Source: Corynebacterium glucuronolyticum DSM 44120
Lineage (GTDB): Bacteria > Actinomycetota > Actinomycetes > Mycobacteriales > Mycobacteriaceae
Direction of reading: 5' to 3'
Assembly: GCF_030440595.1 (NCBI RefSeq)
Contig: NZ_CP047452.1
Coordinates: 2,418,001-2,482,000, forward strand
Length of the DNA: 64,000 nt
Under the pieces are notes generated by a model. That model was not told where the DNA came from. It made no database searches and worked only from the letters and a program-made list of their open reading frames with translations. The position numbers and the translations under genes were made by a program. Position 1 is the stretch's first letter, and each line of letters starts with the position of its first letter. Positions 24,420 through 32,685 of the stretch are shown here, in pieces.

Positions 24420-24615
24420 CCTCCGTCAGGGTGAGGTCGAGATCGAGCGCCTCCAGCAGATCGATGAGCTTATCTAGGCGCAGGGACATCTTGCCGTGTT
24501 CGAGGTCGCGGATGAAGCGGTCGGACACGCCCGACCTCTCGGCGAGGTCCAGCTGGTTGATTCCGAGCTTGCGGCGACGCTTGCGGATGGTCTCGCCAAG
24601 ATTGTTAATGCTCAT
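24394..24615 (-). CDS. XRE-family HTH regulator (HipB/y4mF-like)
   Basis: A 73-residue single helix-turn-helix protein (IRKRRRKLGINQLDLAERSG, RFIRDLEHGKMSLRLDKL). Its pattern matches HipB/y4mF antitoxin-type regulators. It overlaps the cupin-like gene upstream by 11 bp, so the two are translated together; no HipA kinase is next to it. Confidence 0.8.
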   Translation of the reverse strand: MSINNLGETIRKRRRKLGINQLDLAERSGVSDRFIRDLEHGKMSLRLDKLIDLLEALDLDLTLTEVKRHPGQH

Positions 24616-25171
24616 GTTTCCTCCACGGGCGGTTTAGTCGGGGTTTGAGGGGCCGTGCGGGGGCGGTGCGGCAGAAGCGACGAAGTTCCTCGTCGCTGGC
24701 TGCGAGAATGCCGTCCCAAAGAATAAAAGGCGTGGTGAGGGGCTCACCACCGAAGATGATTCCAGCCTCACTGGAACCGATGGCAATCCCCGCGTCGACG
24801 ATGGACGCGACCTCGCTGCCCGCTGGTACCGCCTCATCGACGGTGGTGAGGAACCCCGCATGAAGCGGTGGGTTGAGCCACGAGGAGGTGAGCGCGGTGT
24901 TGGCCAGCAGCAGCTGGGCACCCCGCACGGAATCCCCGTACGGCTGAATCCGCACTGTGAGCCCGCTGGGTACCGCGGCAATCATGCCCTGCGACACGTC
25001 AGCGCTGAACCCGCTGGAATCCTCGACGAGCACGCAGCCATGGCGCACCACAACGTAGGTGGTCACACCGTGGCGGTACTGCGGTGGTTGGGTCAGGTCC
25101 CGTGACGCTCCTACCCACGGCCCGACACTCACCCACCCTGCCGAGGGAAGCTGGGTAAGAAGAGGTGCCAT
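24605..25171 (-). CDS. Cupin-like protein co-translated with the HTH gene
   Basis: A 188-residue protein with an N-terminal beta-rich segment like an AraC-type sensor (HGVTTYVVVRHGCVLVED, GMIAAVPSGLTVRIQPYG) and no HTH of its own. The 11-bp overlap with the HTH gene suggests a sensor and DNA-binding pair carried as two polypeptides. The ligand and target are unknown. Confidence 0.5.
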   Translation of the reverse strand: MAPLLTQLPSAGWVSVGPWVGASRDLTQPPQYRHGVTTYVVVRHGCVLVEDSSGFSADVSQGMIAAVPSGLTVRIQPYGDSVRGAQLLLANTALTSSWLNPPLHAGFLTTVDEAVPAGSEVASIVDAGIAIGSSEAGIIFGGEPLTTPFILWDGILAASDEELRRFCRTAPARPLKPRLNRPWRKHEH

Positions 25172-25213
25172 GCCCTCATTATGGCTTGTCGGGCCAAAGT
25201 TTGCTTGACGTAC

Positions 25214-26758
25214 TTATTCCGGCTTCACGATCGGGAACAGGACGGTCTCGCGAATGCCCAGGCCAGTAAGGGCCATGAGGAGACGATCGATGCCCATGCC
25301 GTTGCCCGATGTCGGAGGCATGGCCTGCTCCATCGCGAACAGGAAGTCCTCATCAAGCTCCATCGCCTCGTCGTCGCCTCCGGCGGCAAGACGCGCCTGA
25401 TCCTCAAAGCGCTCGCGCTGGATCACCGGATCGACCAGCTCCGAGTAGCCGGTGGCCAGCTCAAAGCCGCGGACGTAGAGGTCCCACTTCTCGGTCACGC
25501 CGGGCTTGGACCGGTGCTGGCGAGTCAGCGGCGAGGTCTCCACCGGGAAGTCGCGGACGAACACCGGGCCGTACAGCTGATCTTCGCAGAGGAACTCCCA
25601 GATATCCTCGACAAACTTGCCGTGACCCCAGCCCTTGCCCTTCTCCAGGCCAATGTGGTCGGCGATGGCCTCCAGCTCTTCTACAGAAGAATCGATGGTG
25701 ACCTCCGGCTGGCCGGGGAACTTGCGGGCCAGCGCCTCGTTCAAGGAGGGATACATCTCCAGCGTCGTCCACTCGCCGCCGAAGTCGTACTCGGTGCCGT
25801 CGACAAGCGTGACGGTGGTGGAACCGAACACCTCCGTGGCGACGGACTGAATGAGGCGCTTAATAAGGTCAGCGCCGGTGTTGTAATCACCCCACGCCTG
25901 GTATGTCTCGAGCATGGCGAACTCCGGGGAGTGCGAGGAATCCACACCCTCGTTGCGGAAGTTACGGTTGACCTCAAAGACCCGCTCAATGCCGCCGACG
26001 ACGCACCGCTTAAGGAACAACTCCGGCGCAATACGCAGGTAGAGGTCCATGTCCATGGCGTTGGAGTGGGTGACGAACGGGCGAGCAGCGGCACCACCGT
26101 GCAGCGTCTGCAGCATCGGGGTCTCCACCTCCAGGAAGCCCTCCGACTCCAGGAAGTGGCGCAGCGCACGCATGACCTTAATACGCGTCAGCGCGTTCTT
26201 ACGGGCCTCCTCACGCATGATCAGATCCGTGTAGCGGTGACGGATCCGCTGATCCTCACTCATCTCCTTGTGCGCCACCGGCAGCGGGCGCAGCGCCTTC
26301 GAGGCCATCTGCCAATCCGTAGCCATGACGGACAGCTCGCCACGCTTGGAGGAAATAACCCGACCGGTAACAGAAATAATATCGCCGAGATCGACATCGG
26401 CCTTCCAATTCTTCAGCGACTCCTCGCCGACCTCTGCCAGCGAAATCATCGCCTGCACGGACGCACCGGAGCCCGCCTGCAGCTTGGCAAAGCACAGCTT
26501 GCCCGTATTACGGAAGAAGATCACACGACCGGCGACGGAAACAACGATATCCGTCTCCTCACCCACCTCGAGGTTCGTCGCCCCCTCCACGGCGGGCGCG
26601 TCCTCCTTGACCACGTGGTACTTCGAAACAAGGTCCTCGATGGAAATCGTGCGGGGAACCTCGACCGGGTACGGATCCCGGCCACTAGCTAGCAGGCGCT
26701 CGCGCTTCTCGTGGCGGATGCGCACCTGTTCGGGCAAATCATTCTTCACGTCAGTCAT
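25214..26758 (-). CDS. lysS: Lysyl-tRNA synthetase (class II)
   Basis: A 514-residue class II synthetase. It has an OB-fold anticodon-binding domain ([20 protein letters not shown]), motif 2 region ([20 protein letters not shown]) and motif 3 ([16 protein letters not shown]). It charges tRNA-Lys. It ends with PIVKPE, as in corynebacterial LysS. Normal length, complete. Confidence 0.97.
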   Translation of the reverse strand: MTDVKNDLPEQVRIRHEKRERLLASGRDPYPVEVPRTISIEDLVSKYHVVKEDAPAVEGATNLEVGEETDIVVSVAGRVIFFRNTGKLCFAKLQAGSGASVQAMISLAEVGEESLKNWKADVDLGDIISVTGRVISSKRGELSVMATDWQMASKALRPLPVAHKEMSEDQRIRHRYTDLIMREEARKNALTRIKVMRALRHFLESEGFLEVETPMLQTLHGGAAARPFVTHSNAMDMDLYLRIAPELFLKRCVVGGIERVFEVNRNFRNEGVDSSHSPEFAMLETYQAWGDYNTGADLIKRLIQSVATEVFGSTTVTLVDGTEYDFGGEWTTLEMYPSLNEALARKFPGQPEVTIDSSVEELEAIADHIGLEKGKGWGHGKFVEDIWEFLCEDQLYGPVFVRDFPVETSPLTRQHRSKPGVTEKWDLYVRGFELATGYSELVDPVIQRERFEDQARLAAGGDDEAMELDEDFLFAMEQAMPPTSGNGMGIDRLLMALTGLGIRETVLFPIVKPE

Positions 26759-26834
26759 AGCACCATAGAGTACCCCACCCGCTAAAGGTTTCCAGTTCTA
26801 GGTGCACTTGCGTGATCGGCAAAACCAAGTTAAT

Positions 26835-26867
26835 GTGATATCACATTCAAAAATTGATATCACATTC
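26835..26867 (+). promoter_or_regulatory. Paired TGATATCACATTC operators before the SPFH operon
   Basis: TGATATCACATTC occurs at 26836-26848 and 26855-26867, 19 bp apart; the first lies within the palindrome GTGATATCAC. They end 19 bp before the SPFH start. The ribbon-helix-helix protein encoded by the second gene of the operon is the obvious candidate to bind them. Confidence 0.7.
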
Positions 26868-26886
26868 CGCACCGGAAGGACCCACT

Positions 26887-27768
26887 ATGGAAACCGCCGC
26901 ACCCACCGTCTCCGAAAAACCCGTCGGCCACGACGGCACCAAAGTCTCAATCACCGAACACCCCTCATGGGTCGCAGGCCCCGCAGCAGCAATCATCAAC
27001 CTCGTTGTCATCATCGCGCTGCTCGTCGTGCCGCTCTTCACCCTGCCTGCACTCTATATCCCGTTCGTCATCATCGCTGTCCTGCTCATCTCCATGTTCC
27101 GCATCATGTCCCCCGGCCACACGCAGGTCAACCAGTTCCTCGGCCGCTACGTCGGCACCAATCGGCGCACCGGCCTCAGCCTCGTCCCACCGCTGTGCAC
27201 CACCAAGAACGTGTCCGTGCGTGTGCGCAACTTCGAGACTGCAGAGCTCAAGGTCAATGATGCCAACGGCAACCCGCTCAACATCGGTGCCATCGTCGTG
27301 TGGCAGGTCGCCGACACCGCCAAAGCCAGCTTCGCCGTGGAGGAGGTAGAAGAATTCATCCACTCCCAGTCCGAGTCCGCACTGCGCCACGTCACCACCA
27401 ACTACACGTACACGCAGCTATCCAACTCCACCGACCAGATCTCCGGCGAGATCGCCAACGAGGTGGCCGCCCGCGCAGCACTCGCCGGCGTTGAGATCAT
27501 CGAGGCCCGCATCTCCACCCTCGCCTACGCCCCGGAGATCGCCCAGTCCATGCTCCAGCGCCAGCAGGCCTCCGCAATTGTCGACGCCCGTGAAACCATC
27601 GTCGAGGGTGCGGTCACCATGGTGGAATCCGCGCTTGACCAACTGGAGAAGAAAGACATCGTCGACCTCGACCCCGAGCGCCGCGCCCAGATGGTGTCCA
27701 ACCTCCTCGTCGTCCTGTGCTCCGACAACCACACACAGCCCGTGGTGAACGCAGGTAGCCTGTACTAA
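26887..27768 (+). CDS. SPFH/Band 7 (stomatin-like) membrane protein
   Basis: From the ATG at 26887 (ribosome site CCGGAAGGACCC) it gives 293 residues: two N-terminal membrane helices ([34 protein letters not shown]), then the SPFH domain ([40 protein letters not shown]) and a helical C-terminal part ([20 protein letters not shown]). SPFH proteins form membrane cages or microdomains, often with proteases. It overlaps the next gene by one base. Confidence 0.9.
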   Translation: METAAPTVSEKPVGHDGTKVSITEHPSWVAGPAAAIINLVVIIALLVVPLFTLPALYIPFVIIAVLLISMFRIMSPGHTQVNQFLGRYVGTNRRTGLSLVPPLCTTKNVSVRVRNFETAELKVNDANGNPLNIGAIVVWQVADTAKASFAVEEVEEFIHSQSESALRHVTTNYTYTQLSNSTDQISGEIANEVAARAALAGVEIIEARISTLAYAPEIAQSMLQRQQASAIVDARETIVEGAVTMVESALDQLEKKDIVDLDPERRAQMVSNLLVVLCSDNHTQPVVNAGSLY

Positions 27769-27968
27769 TGGCAAAACGCAAGGCCGTCCCGCTGCGCCTC
27801 GACCCCGCCGTCTACGAGGCAGTGGCGAAGTGGGCGGCCGATGACCTCGTAAGCGTCAACGCGCAGATCGAACGGCTGCTACGCGATGCGCTGCGCAAAA
27901 ATGGGCGCCTACCCACAAACGTGCAACCTATCCCGCGCCGTGGCAGACCGCCAAAAAACGCGAACTAG
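27768..27968 (+). CDS. Ribbon-helix-helix (Arc-type) DNA-binding protein
   Basis: A 66-residue protein with an RHH fold (KAVPLRLDPAVYEAVAKWAA, DLVSVNAQIERLLRDAL) and a basic tail with an AT-hook-like PRRGRPPK. It is coupled to the SPFH gene (TAATG). It probably autoregulates through the TGATATCAC sites. Its stop overlaps the stop of the convergent membrane gene by 4 bp (CTAG). Confidence 0.88.
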   Translation: MAKRKAVPLRLDPAVYEAVAKWAADDLVSVNAQIERLLRDALRKNGRLPTNVQPIPRRGRPPKNAN

Positions 27969-28584
27969 GACGCTGGTTCTGCCTCGCCGGTCCAGTCCAC
28001 GTTCCGGTACAGCCGGATGGAGGACACCGCCGCCACGAAGATGAAACCACCAACGACGATGAGGCGATGCGGTAGCCATAATCCGCCATGAACGTAGGAC
28101 CAACAGAATTTCCCCACCAGGCAAACGCCGCCCAAATCAGGTAACCGCCAGTGGAAACAATGGTGAAATATGCGGATTTCGCCGCACTCACCGCACCGAG
28201 ATCAAACCCAATCAAATTTTCACCCCAGGTGTCCACATCCATGGGTTCGGGTCCGACAGCGATAAACAGCCCCACCGACGCGATGCTAAGGTACTGCGAT
28301 AGCTCCGCCACCTTATGTGGCGCAAACCTGTCAGCGATCTGCCCCGAACGCGCGAAGACAACCAATACCACCAGGCCGACCAGCGCTAAATACAAAGAAA
28401 TGGTCGCCGGCGGATCCAAATTCGTCGCCGACAGAAAATCAAGCGTCAACCACAAAACAATAAGCAGCGACACCATCACGCCATTGAAAGACTCGATGAC
28501 GTTGTTCGCAATGACGAGCCATGCGTCTAAAAAGTCGATCCTATTAGCTTGCACACGGGCAATCCTATTACCGCAATCGGGCAT
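27965..28584 (-). pseudogene. Frameshifted multi-pass membrane protein
   Basis: Residues 1 to about 173 in one frame show an integral membrane protein (VMVSLLIVLWLTLDFLS, ISLYLALVGLVVLVVFARSG, YFTIVSTGGYLIWAAFAWWG). After MADYGYRIA near 28070 the hydrophobic continuation moves to another frame (LIVVGGFIFVAAVSSIRLYR) and ends at a TAG at 27965-27967. A one-base change restores a protein of about 205 residues. The family was not identified. This may be a real frameshift or a sequencing error. Confidence 0.6.
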
Positions 28585-28602
28585 TCCCCCCCAACCCTTC
28601 GG

Positions 28603-29145
28603 TTACCCCAGTCCCAGCCTGCGGGCGATCATCTCCATGTGCTCGGTGAGGACGCGACCGGTGAGATCTTCGCTGCCGGTGATGTCGACAAGAATCCGGT
28701 GGGCCTCGGCGTACGCGTCCCCCGCACTGTCCAGTGCAGCTGCGACGCGCCCCACAAGCGGCCGGTCCGCGTCATCAACAATGATCGACACCCCACCCAT
28801 CTCCGAGGCCAAAAGCGTGCCGATCGTCGTCCCCAGCTCATCGACGGCAGACACACACCACATATCCCCCAGCGCGCCGAGCGCCACGCACAGCGCGCCG
28901 CGCACCTCCAGAGGATCGAGCACCTGCGCGCCCATGCGTGGGTCGGTGTGGACCACAACCTGACCGGGACGAATGAGGGACTCGAGGGAGGAAATGGCGT
29001 CGAAAAGCCCATCACCGCGGGTAGAAAGAACGATGAGCGTCGCGTCCTCCGGGCGGGAAACCAACGTATGGTGCGTGCGGGCGAGCCCCTCGGCGACGTG
29101 CGGATCGGAGCCGATGTGGCAGACGCGCTGCGCGGGTGAAGCCAC
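28603..29145 (-). CDS. Short Rossmann / DUF2520-like protein
   Basis: From the GTG at 29145 it gives 180 residues. The N-terminus is a short Rossmann unit (RVCHIGSDPHVAEGLA), then GQVVVHTDPRMGAQVLDPLE resembling the VVHTSGA region of DUF2520 proteins, and a helical C-terminal part. DUF2520 genes usually sit beside panC in actinobacteria, and here a PanC-like gene lies 1 kb away. It is shorter than usual (about 280) and probably reduced. It starts 2 bp after the DUF6779 stop. Confidence 0.55.
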   Translation of the reverse strand: MASPAQRVCHIGSDPHVAEGLARTHHTLVSRPEDATLIVLSTRGDGLFDAISSLESLIRPGQVVVHTDPRMGAQVLDPLEVRGALCVALGALGDMWCVSAVDELGTTIGTLLASEMGGVSIIVDDADRPLVGRVAAALDSAGDAYAEAHRILVDITGSEDLTGRVLTEHMEMIARRLGLG

Positions 29146-29147
29146 AA

Positions 29148-30101
29148 CTACTTCTTCAGATTCTTGAGCAGATCAGCAACCGACACGCCACCCTCGCGGT
29201 CATCTGCGCGCCGACGGCCGTGCCCCGAGGACCGCTCCTGGGCCTCCGGAACCGGCGGAATCTGGGCGGTCTGGTCAGACTTCGCCGTAACAATGTCCTC
29301 AATATCGGGCGCGTGCCACTCATCATCCGCAGCCACCGGATCCGTCACCGGAGTCCAACCACCGAAACGACGCGGCTCGTCCTCCTTCCGGCGACGGCCG
29401 TGGTACGACTCCTCCTCGACTGCAGGTTCCTGCAGGAAGTCGAACGAATCGTCTTCCTTGCGGCGACGCCCATGATACGTGTCAGCAGACTCCGACGGCT
29501 CAACATAGGAACTCGACGGCGGCGTCCACGACCACGCCGGCTCACTCTTCGACTCCTCTGCAGCGTGCCCCGCCGTGTGGCTGCCACCCTGATCCGGATC
29601 CGCCGTAACAACCTCGGCGTCCTCAGGCTCCTCACGCGGCGGCTCCGGCGCAGGCGGCTCCGGCGGGGTAAAGGATGTCGAACCGATCTCCCGCAGGCGC
29701 GTGGCGGAGGCGGTGATGGAATTCGGCTCGTACTCGTACGTGCGGCCGGTGAGCTCCTCCAACTGGGCGCGCATCGCGTCGAGCTGCTCGCGGATCGCGG
29801 CCAGCGTCTCGTCGGACTCCTCGGAACGGGCGATGGCCTGCTCACTGCGGGCGCGCTCCTCATCTGCACGCGCACGCTCCCGGTCAAGCTGATTTTCCAG
29901 CTCTGCGACGCGGTCGGCGTCGGCCTTGGATTCGCCGCGCATCTTCATGACAAGGAACGCGCCAAGGGCTGCGGCCCACAGTGCGGCAAGAACAGCGATT
30001 TTCTGCCAGGCATCGGAGTCCGAAAACATCATCAGGACGCTCGCCACGATAGCCAGCCCGATGAGCACCCAGAGAAAAACTTCACTGCCCTTGATATTCA
30101 T
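29148..30101 (-). CDS. DUF6779-type membrane protein with HGRRR repeats
   Basis: From the ATG at 30101 it gives 317 residues: two membrane helices (VFLWVLIGLAIVASVLMMF, IAVLAALWAAALGAFLVM), a coiled coil (about residues 65-115, VAELENQLDRERARADEERA), a long acidic/Pro-rich region, and three HGRRR copies (two YHGRRRKED and one HGRRRADD) before GGVSVADLLKNLKK. The function is unknown; the gene is conserved at this position among corynebacteria. The in-frame extension to 30395 crosses the divergent promoter and is rejected. Confidence 0.75.
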   Translation of the reverse strand: MNIKGSEVFLWVLIGLAIVASVLMMFSDSDAWQKIAVLAALWAAALGAFLVMKMRGESKADADRVAELENQLDRERARADEERARSEQAIARSEESDETLAAIREQLDAMRAQLEELTGRTYEYEPNSITASATRLREIGSTSFTPPEPPAPEPPREEPEDAEVVTADPDQGGSHTAGHAAEESKSEPAWSWTPPSSSYVEPSESADTYHGRRRKEDDSFDFLQEPAVEEESYHGRRRKEDEPRRFGGWTPVTDPVAADDEWHAPDIEDIVTAKSDQTAQIPPVPEAQERSSGHGRRRADDREGGVSVADLLKNLKK

Positions 30102-30144
30102 GGTGCTTATGGTACCTTCCCCAGTCCGCGACCTGCGGTAGGTT

Positions 30145-30166
30145 CCCGGGCGCGCCCGGGTAGGCT
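30145..30166 (+). promoter_or_regulatory. 16-bp perfect palindrome next to a -10 hexamer
   Basis: CCCGGGCGCGCCCGGG (30145-30160) is perfectly palindromic. TAGGCT (30161-30166) follows, 8 bp before the GTG of the PanC-like gene, which fits a leaderless mRNA. The palindrome lies in the divergent DUF6779/PanC-like intergenic region where a repressor could control both. Confidence 0.45.
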
Positions 30167-30174
30167 TACACCCC

Positions 30175-30852
30175 GTGGAAACGATTACTGACCCCGCCCG
30201 CCTCGCCATGTACACCCGCGCCATGCGCAAAACCGCGCGCCCCGTCGTCCTCGTCCCCGATTCCGATGCCGGCCAGCAGGTGTTGATGCAGGCGGCGCGG
30301 CGGATCCCGCGGGCGGTTGTGGTCGGAGTTGTTTCGATTGCTTCCAGTGCGCCGTCAGGTGCACTTCCCGCTGATGTAGTCTTCGTCGACTCCACCCCCG
30401 CCCCTCATGTGCTTGTCGACGACTCCCCCTCCCTCACCCGCACCGTACGGCTCATCGGACTCGCCCACTGCACAGACATCATGGTCAGCGAACTCCACTT
30501 CGACGAAGTCCTGCGCCTCCAACAGACAATCACCGACCTCGCGCTTGAGGTCACCGTCCACACGCTGCCCACCCTCCGCGAACCCGACGGCATCGCACTC
30601 GCCCGCGTCAACGCCTTGCTTTCCGACGACGAAAGGCACGCAGCCCTCGCCCTCTCCGCAGCACTCACCGCCGGCGCCCACGAAGCACCCAAGGGGGACG
30701 ACGCCGTCCTCGCCGCCGCGCGTGCCGTCTTCGACGTCGCCCCCAACATCACCCTCACTTCGTTGGAAATCCTCTCCGGCCGCCTGTTTGCGCGTGCCAC
30801 GGTGGGCGAACACGAGCTTGTCGACACCATGGACATCCGCCTCAACGAATAA
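30175..30852 (+). CDS. Degenerate pantoate-beta-alanine ligase (PanC)-like protein
   Basis: A 225-residue protein whose C-terminal half aligns by eye with PanC: LQQTITDLALEVTVH, then PTLREPDGIALARVNALLSD, which matches the PanC PTVREPDGLALSSRN segment. The N-terminal ATP-binding HIGH-type motif (MGALHEGH in PanC) and the core are absent. Loss of the catalytic region makes pantothenate synthesis unlikely; a changed or regulatory role, or slow decay, is possible. The gene is open and in good codon context. Confidence 0.6.
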   Translation: METITDPARLAMYTRAMRKTARPVVLVPDSDAGQQVLMQAARRIPRAVVVGVVSIASSAPSGALPADVVFVDSTPAPHVLVDDSPSLTRTVRLIGLAHCTDIMVSELHFDEVLRLQQTITDLALEVTVHTLPTLREPDGIALARVNALLSDDERHAALALSAALTAGAHEAPKGDDAVLAAARAVFDVAPNITLTSLEILSGRLFARATVGEHELVDTMDIRLNE

Positions 30853-30996
30853 AACCCTCCCACGCTACCCTGCGTCCAGGTCCTGGCCCATGGATGCGAC
30901 CTGGTCTGGGGATAACTTTTGGGACTGTGGGTGAGTTATCCACAGGTCCGTATCACCGCTCTTGACGTGTGTTGATTGTGGTTTATCGTCGGTGGC

Positions 30997-32127
30997 ATGA
31001 ACGAACTTTGTGCTATTGCTGAATTGCTTGCCCAGGCGATGACCGTCGCCGGGCAAGCGTTTGGCATGTCCCAAAAAGCACTTGTTCGCCTGGACTACGA
31101 TAAGACCACCGCCCACACCATTAAGAAACTTTCGAACATTTACTACGGGCGCGCAAGCGCCCCGCGGAGTCAGGAACGCTCCCGCGAAAAAGCAAAAGTT
31201 GCCGGCTGCTCCTTTGCCTCTCTGAACGCCATCGAACGATTTGTTGCAAAGCTTCCTAAGAAGTTCGCCTGGAAAATCCGTGAAGCCTTGGTCCCTTATG
31301 GTCGGGACATCACCGCAATTAACGCAGAAGGCGCTCGCCTCCTACAGACCTATCGCCAAGCTGACAACCCCGATAAGAAACTCACCTACATGTCTATCCC
31401 TAACTCCACGTTCGCAACGCTCACGTTAACTGCAGAGTCATCGCGTGTGAAGCAGATCTATGACCGGGCTCAGGAAACGGACACGAAATGTCCCGCTGAC
31501 GGTTTAATCACGTTGGCGCTGGCAGCCAATGATGGCACGCTTCCACCGGCTGCGACAGCCTGTGTGATTATCGGGACGGATCTTCCCTTCACAGAAACTG
31601 ATGATGGTGACTATGTTTTCTCGCTGACTAACGGTGCCACCATGACCTCGAAGGAATTATTCGAGGCAGAACTATCCAAAAAGGTAACCGGCGCTCTGGT
31701 TAATCCCTTGGGGCCGGAAAACTTTGGACTTTTTGACATCGAGTTTCCCCGCTTTGCTGATGGGAAGGAAAGGTTTTTCCAAGCGCTTCGCAACCCCGTG
31801 TGCGCGTGGCCGGGATGCGGCCAACCGGCCACAAAGTCCCAGATCCACCACATCAAAGCGTTCAAACACGGAGGCAAAACCACAACAGAAAACCTGATGG
31901 TGTTGTGCCCCTTCCACAACGGACGAAACGATGATGACCTGGATAAGCCCAAACATGGCCACATGGTCAGAATTGATGGGTTGGAGTATTGGCAGCCTGC
32001 CTTCGGCGGACCACTTCAGTTGAACATGCACCCGTGTGCCCAAGGTGGCGCCATACGAATAGCCCGAAGACAACTCGGCATCCCCATAGACCCGTCTCCA
32101 CCAGGCATGGCATACGCACACGGATAA
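30997..32127 (+). CDS. DUF222-type HNH endonuclease domain protein
   Basis: From the ATG at 30997 it gives 376 residues: an N-terminal helical DUF222-like region and a C-terminal HNH domain (VCAWPGCGQPATKSQIHHIK, TTTENLMVLCPFHN) with Zn-binding Cys and the two His of HNH. These genes are multi-copy and mobile in corynebacterial genomes, and their biological role is not known. It is AT-richer than the adjacent fol genes. A perfect DnaA-box nonamer (TTATCCACA, 30936-30944) lies upstream, alone. Confidence 0.85.
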   Translation: MNELCAIAELLAQAMTVAGQAFGMSQKALVRLDYDKTTAHTIKKLSNIYYGRASAPRSQERSREKAKVAGCSFASLNAIERFVAKLPKKFAWKIREALVPYGRDITAINAEGARLLQTYRQADNPDKKLTYMSIPNSTFATLTLTAESSRVKQIYDRAQETDTKCPADGLITLALAANDGTLPPAATACVIIGTDLPFTETDDGDYVFSLTNGATMTSKELFEAELSKKVTGALVNPLGPENFGLFDIEFPRFADGKERFFQALRNPVCAWPGCGQPATKSQIHHIKAFKHGGKTTTENLMVLCPFHNGRNDDDLDKPKHGHMVRIDGLEYWQPAFGGPLQLNMHPCAQGGAIRIARRQLGIPIDPSPPGMAYAHG

Positions 32128-32144
32128 CCCGACCAAAGTCGGGT
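32127..32144 (+). terminator. Hairpin after the HNH gene
   Basis: ACCCGAC / GTCGGGT arms with a CAAA loop start at the stop codon; there is no T run, so termination may be weak. Confidence 0.4.
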
Positions 32145-32223
32145 CATCCGGCATGCCCTACTCCTTAAATCAGCCAAACAAGGGCGATCCAGATTGCAGC
32201 GCTAATGAAATCGCTGCCCATGA

Positions 32224-32685
32224 TTACGCTCCTTCTGCCGAGGATGCCGGCGGAATGTGGCACCCGCGCTCAAGGTACAGGCCGGCGGCGGAGGCGGCAA
32301 GGCCACCGAGGGTGGAGACGATGACACCGGGCAGATCGTCGACAGCTGAGGCGAGGTGCAGGTTGAAGAGGAGGACGATGAGGACGCCGACGTAGGCGCC
32401 ACCGACGATGCCGCCCGTCCAGGCGGATGTCTTGCCGATGACCAGCCACTGCGCCGCCGTCACCGGGTTGAGCTGCGAGCGGTCCTGTCCGATGTTGTCA
32501 TCCTTCATCGCGCGACGCACCCGCCAACCCAAGTATCCGCACAGGGCGGCGATCGCCCACAGTGTCACGCTTGCTGCAGCGGAGAAACCACCGATCGCGC
32601 CGTAGAACCGCCACGTCAGGATGGCCGCTGCGGCGGCGAAGAATCCTCCGGTGGCGATGAGGGCGCGGATGTCGGTGAGGTTCAT
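32224..32685 (-). CDS. DUF3180 membrane protein
   Basis: A 153-residue protein with four predicted membrane helices in two pairs (LIATGGFFAAAAAILTW, VTLWAIAALCGYLGWRV; WTGGIVGGAYVGVLIVLLF, GVIVSTLGGLAASAAGLYL). It is the last gene of the folate operon and overlaps folB/K by 4 bp (ATGA), as in other corynebacteria and mycobacteria. The function is unknown. Confidence 0.88.
   Translation of the reverse strand: MNLTDIRALIATGGFFAAAAAILTWRFYGAIGGFSAAASVTLWAIAALCGYLGWRVRRAMKDDNIGQDRSQLNPVTAAQWLVIGKTSAWTGGIVGGAYVGVLIVLLFNLHLASAVDDLPGVIVSTLGGLAASAAGLYLERGCHIPPASSAEGA

Noticed and set aside
30936..30944. DnaA box TTATCCACA as part of a replication origin
   Set aside because: A single perfect nonamer with no cluster, no dnaA/dnaN and no AT-rich unwinding element.
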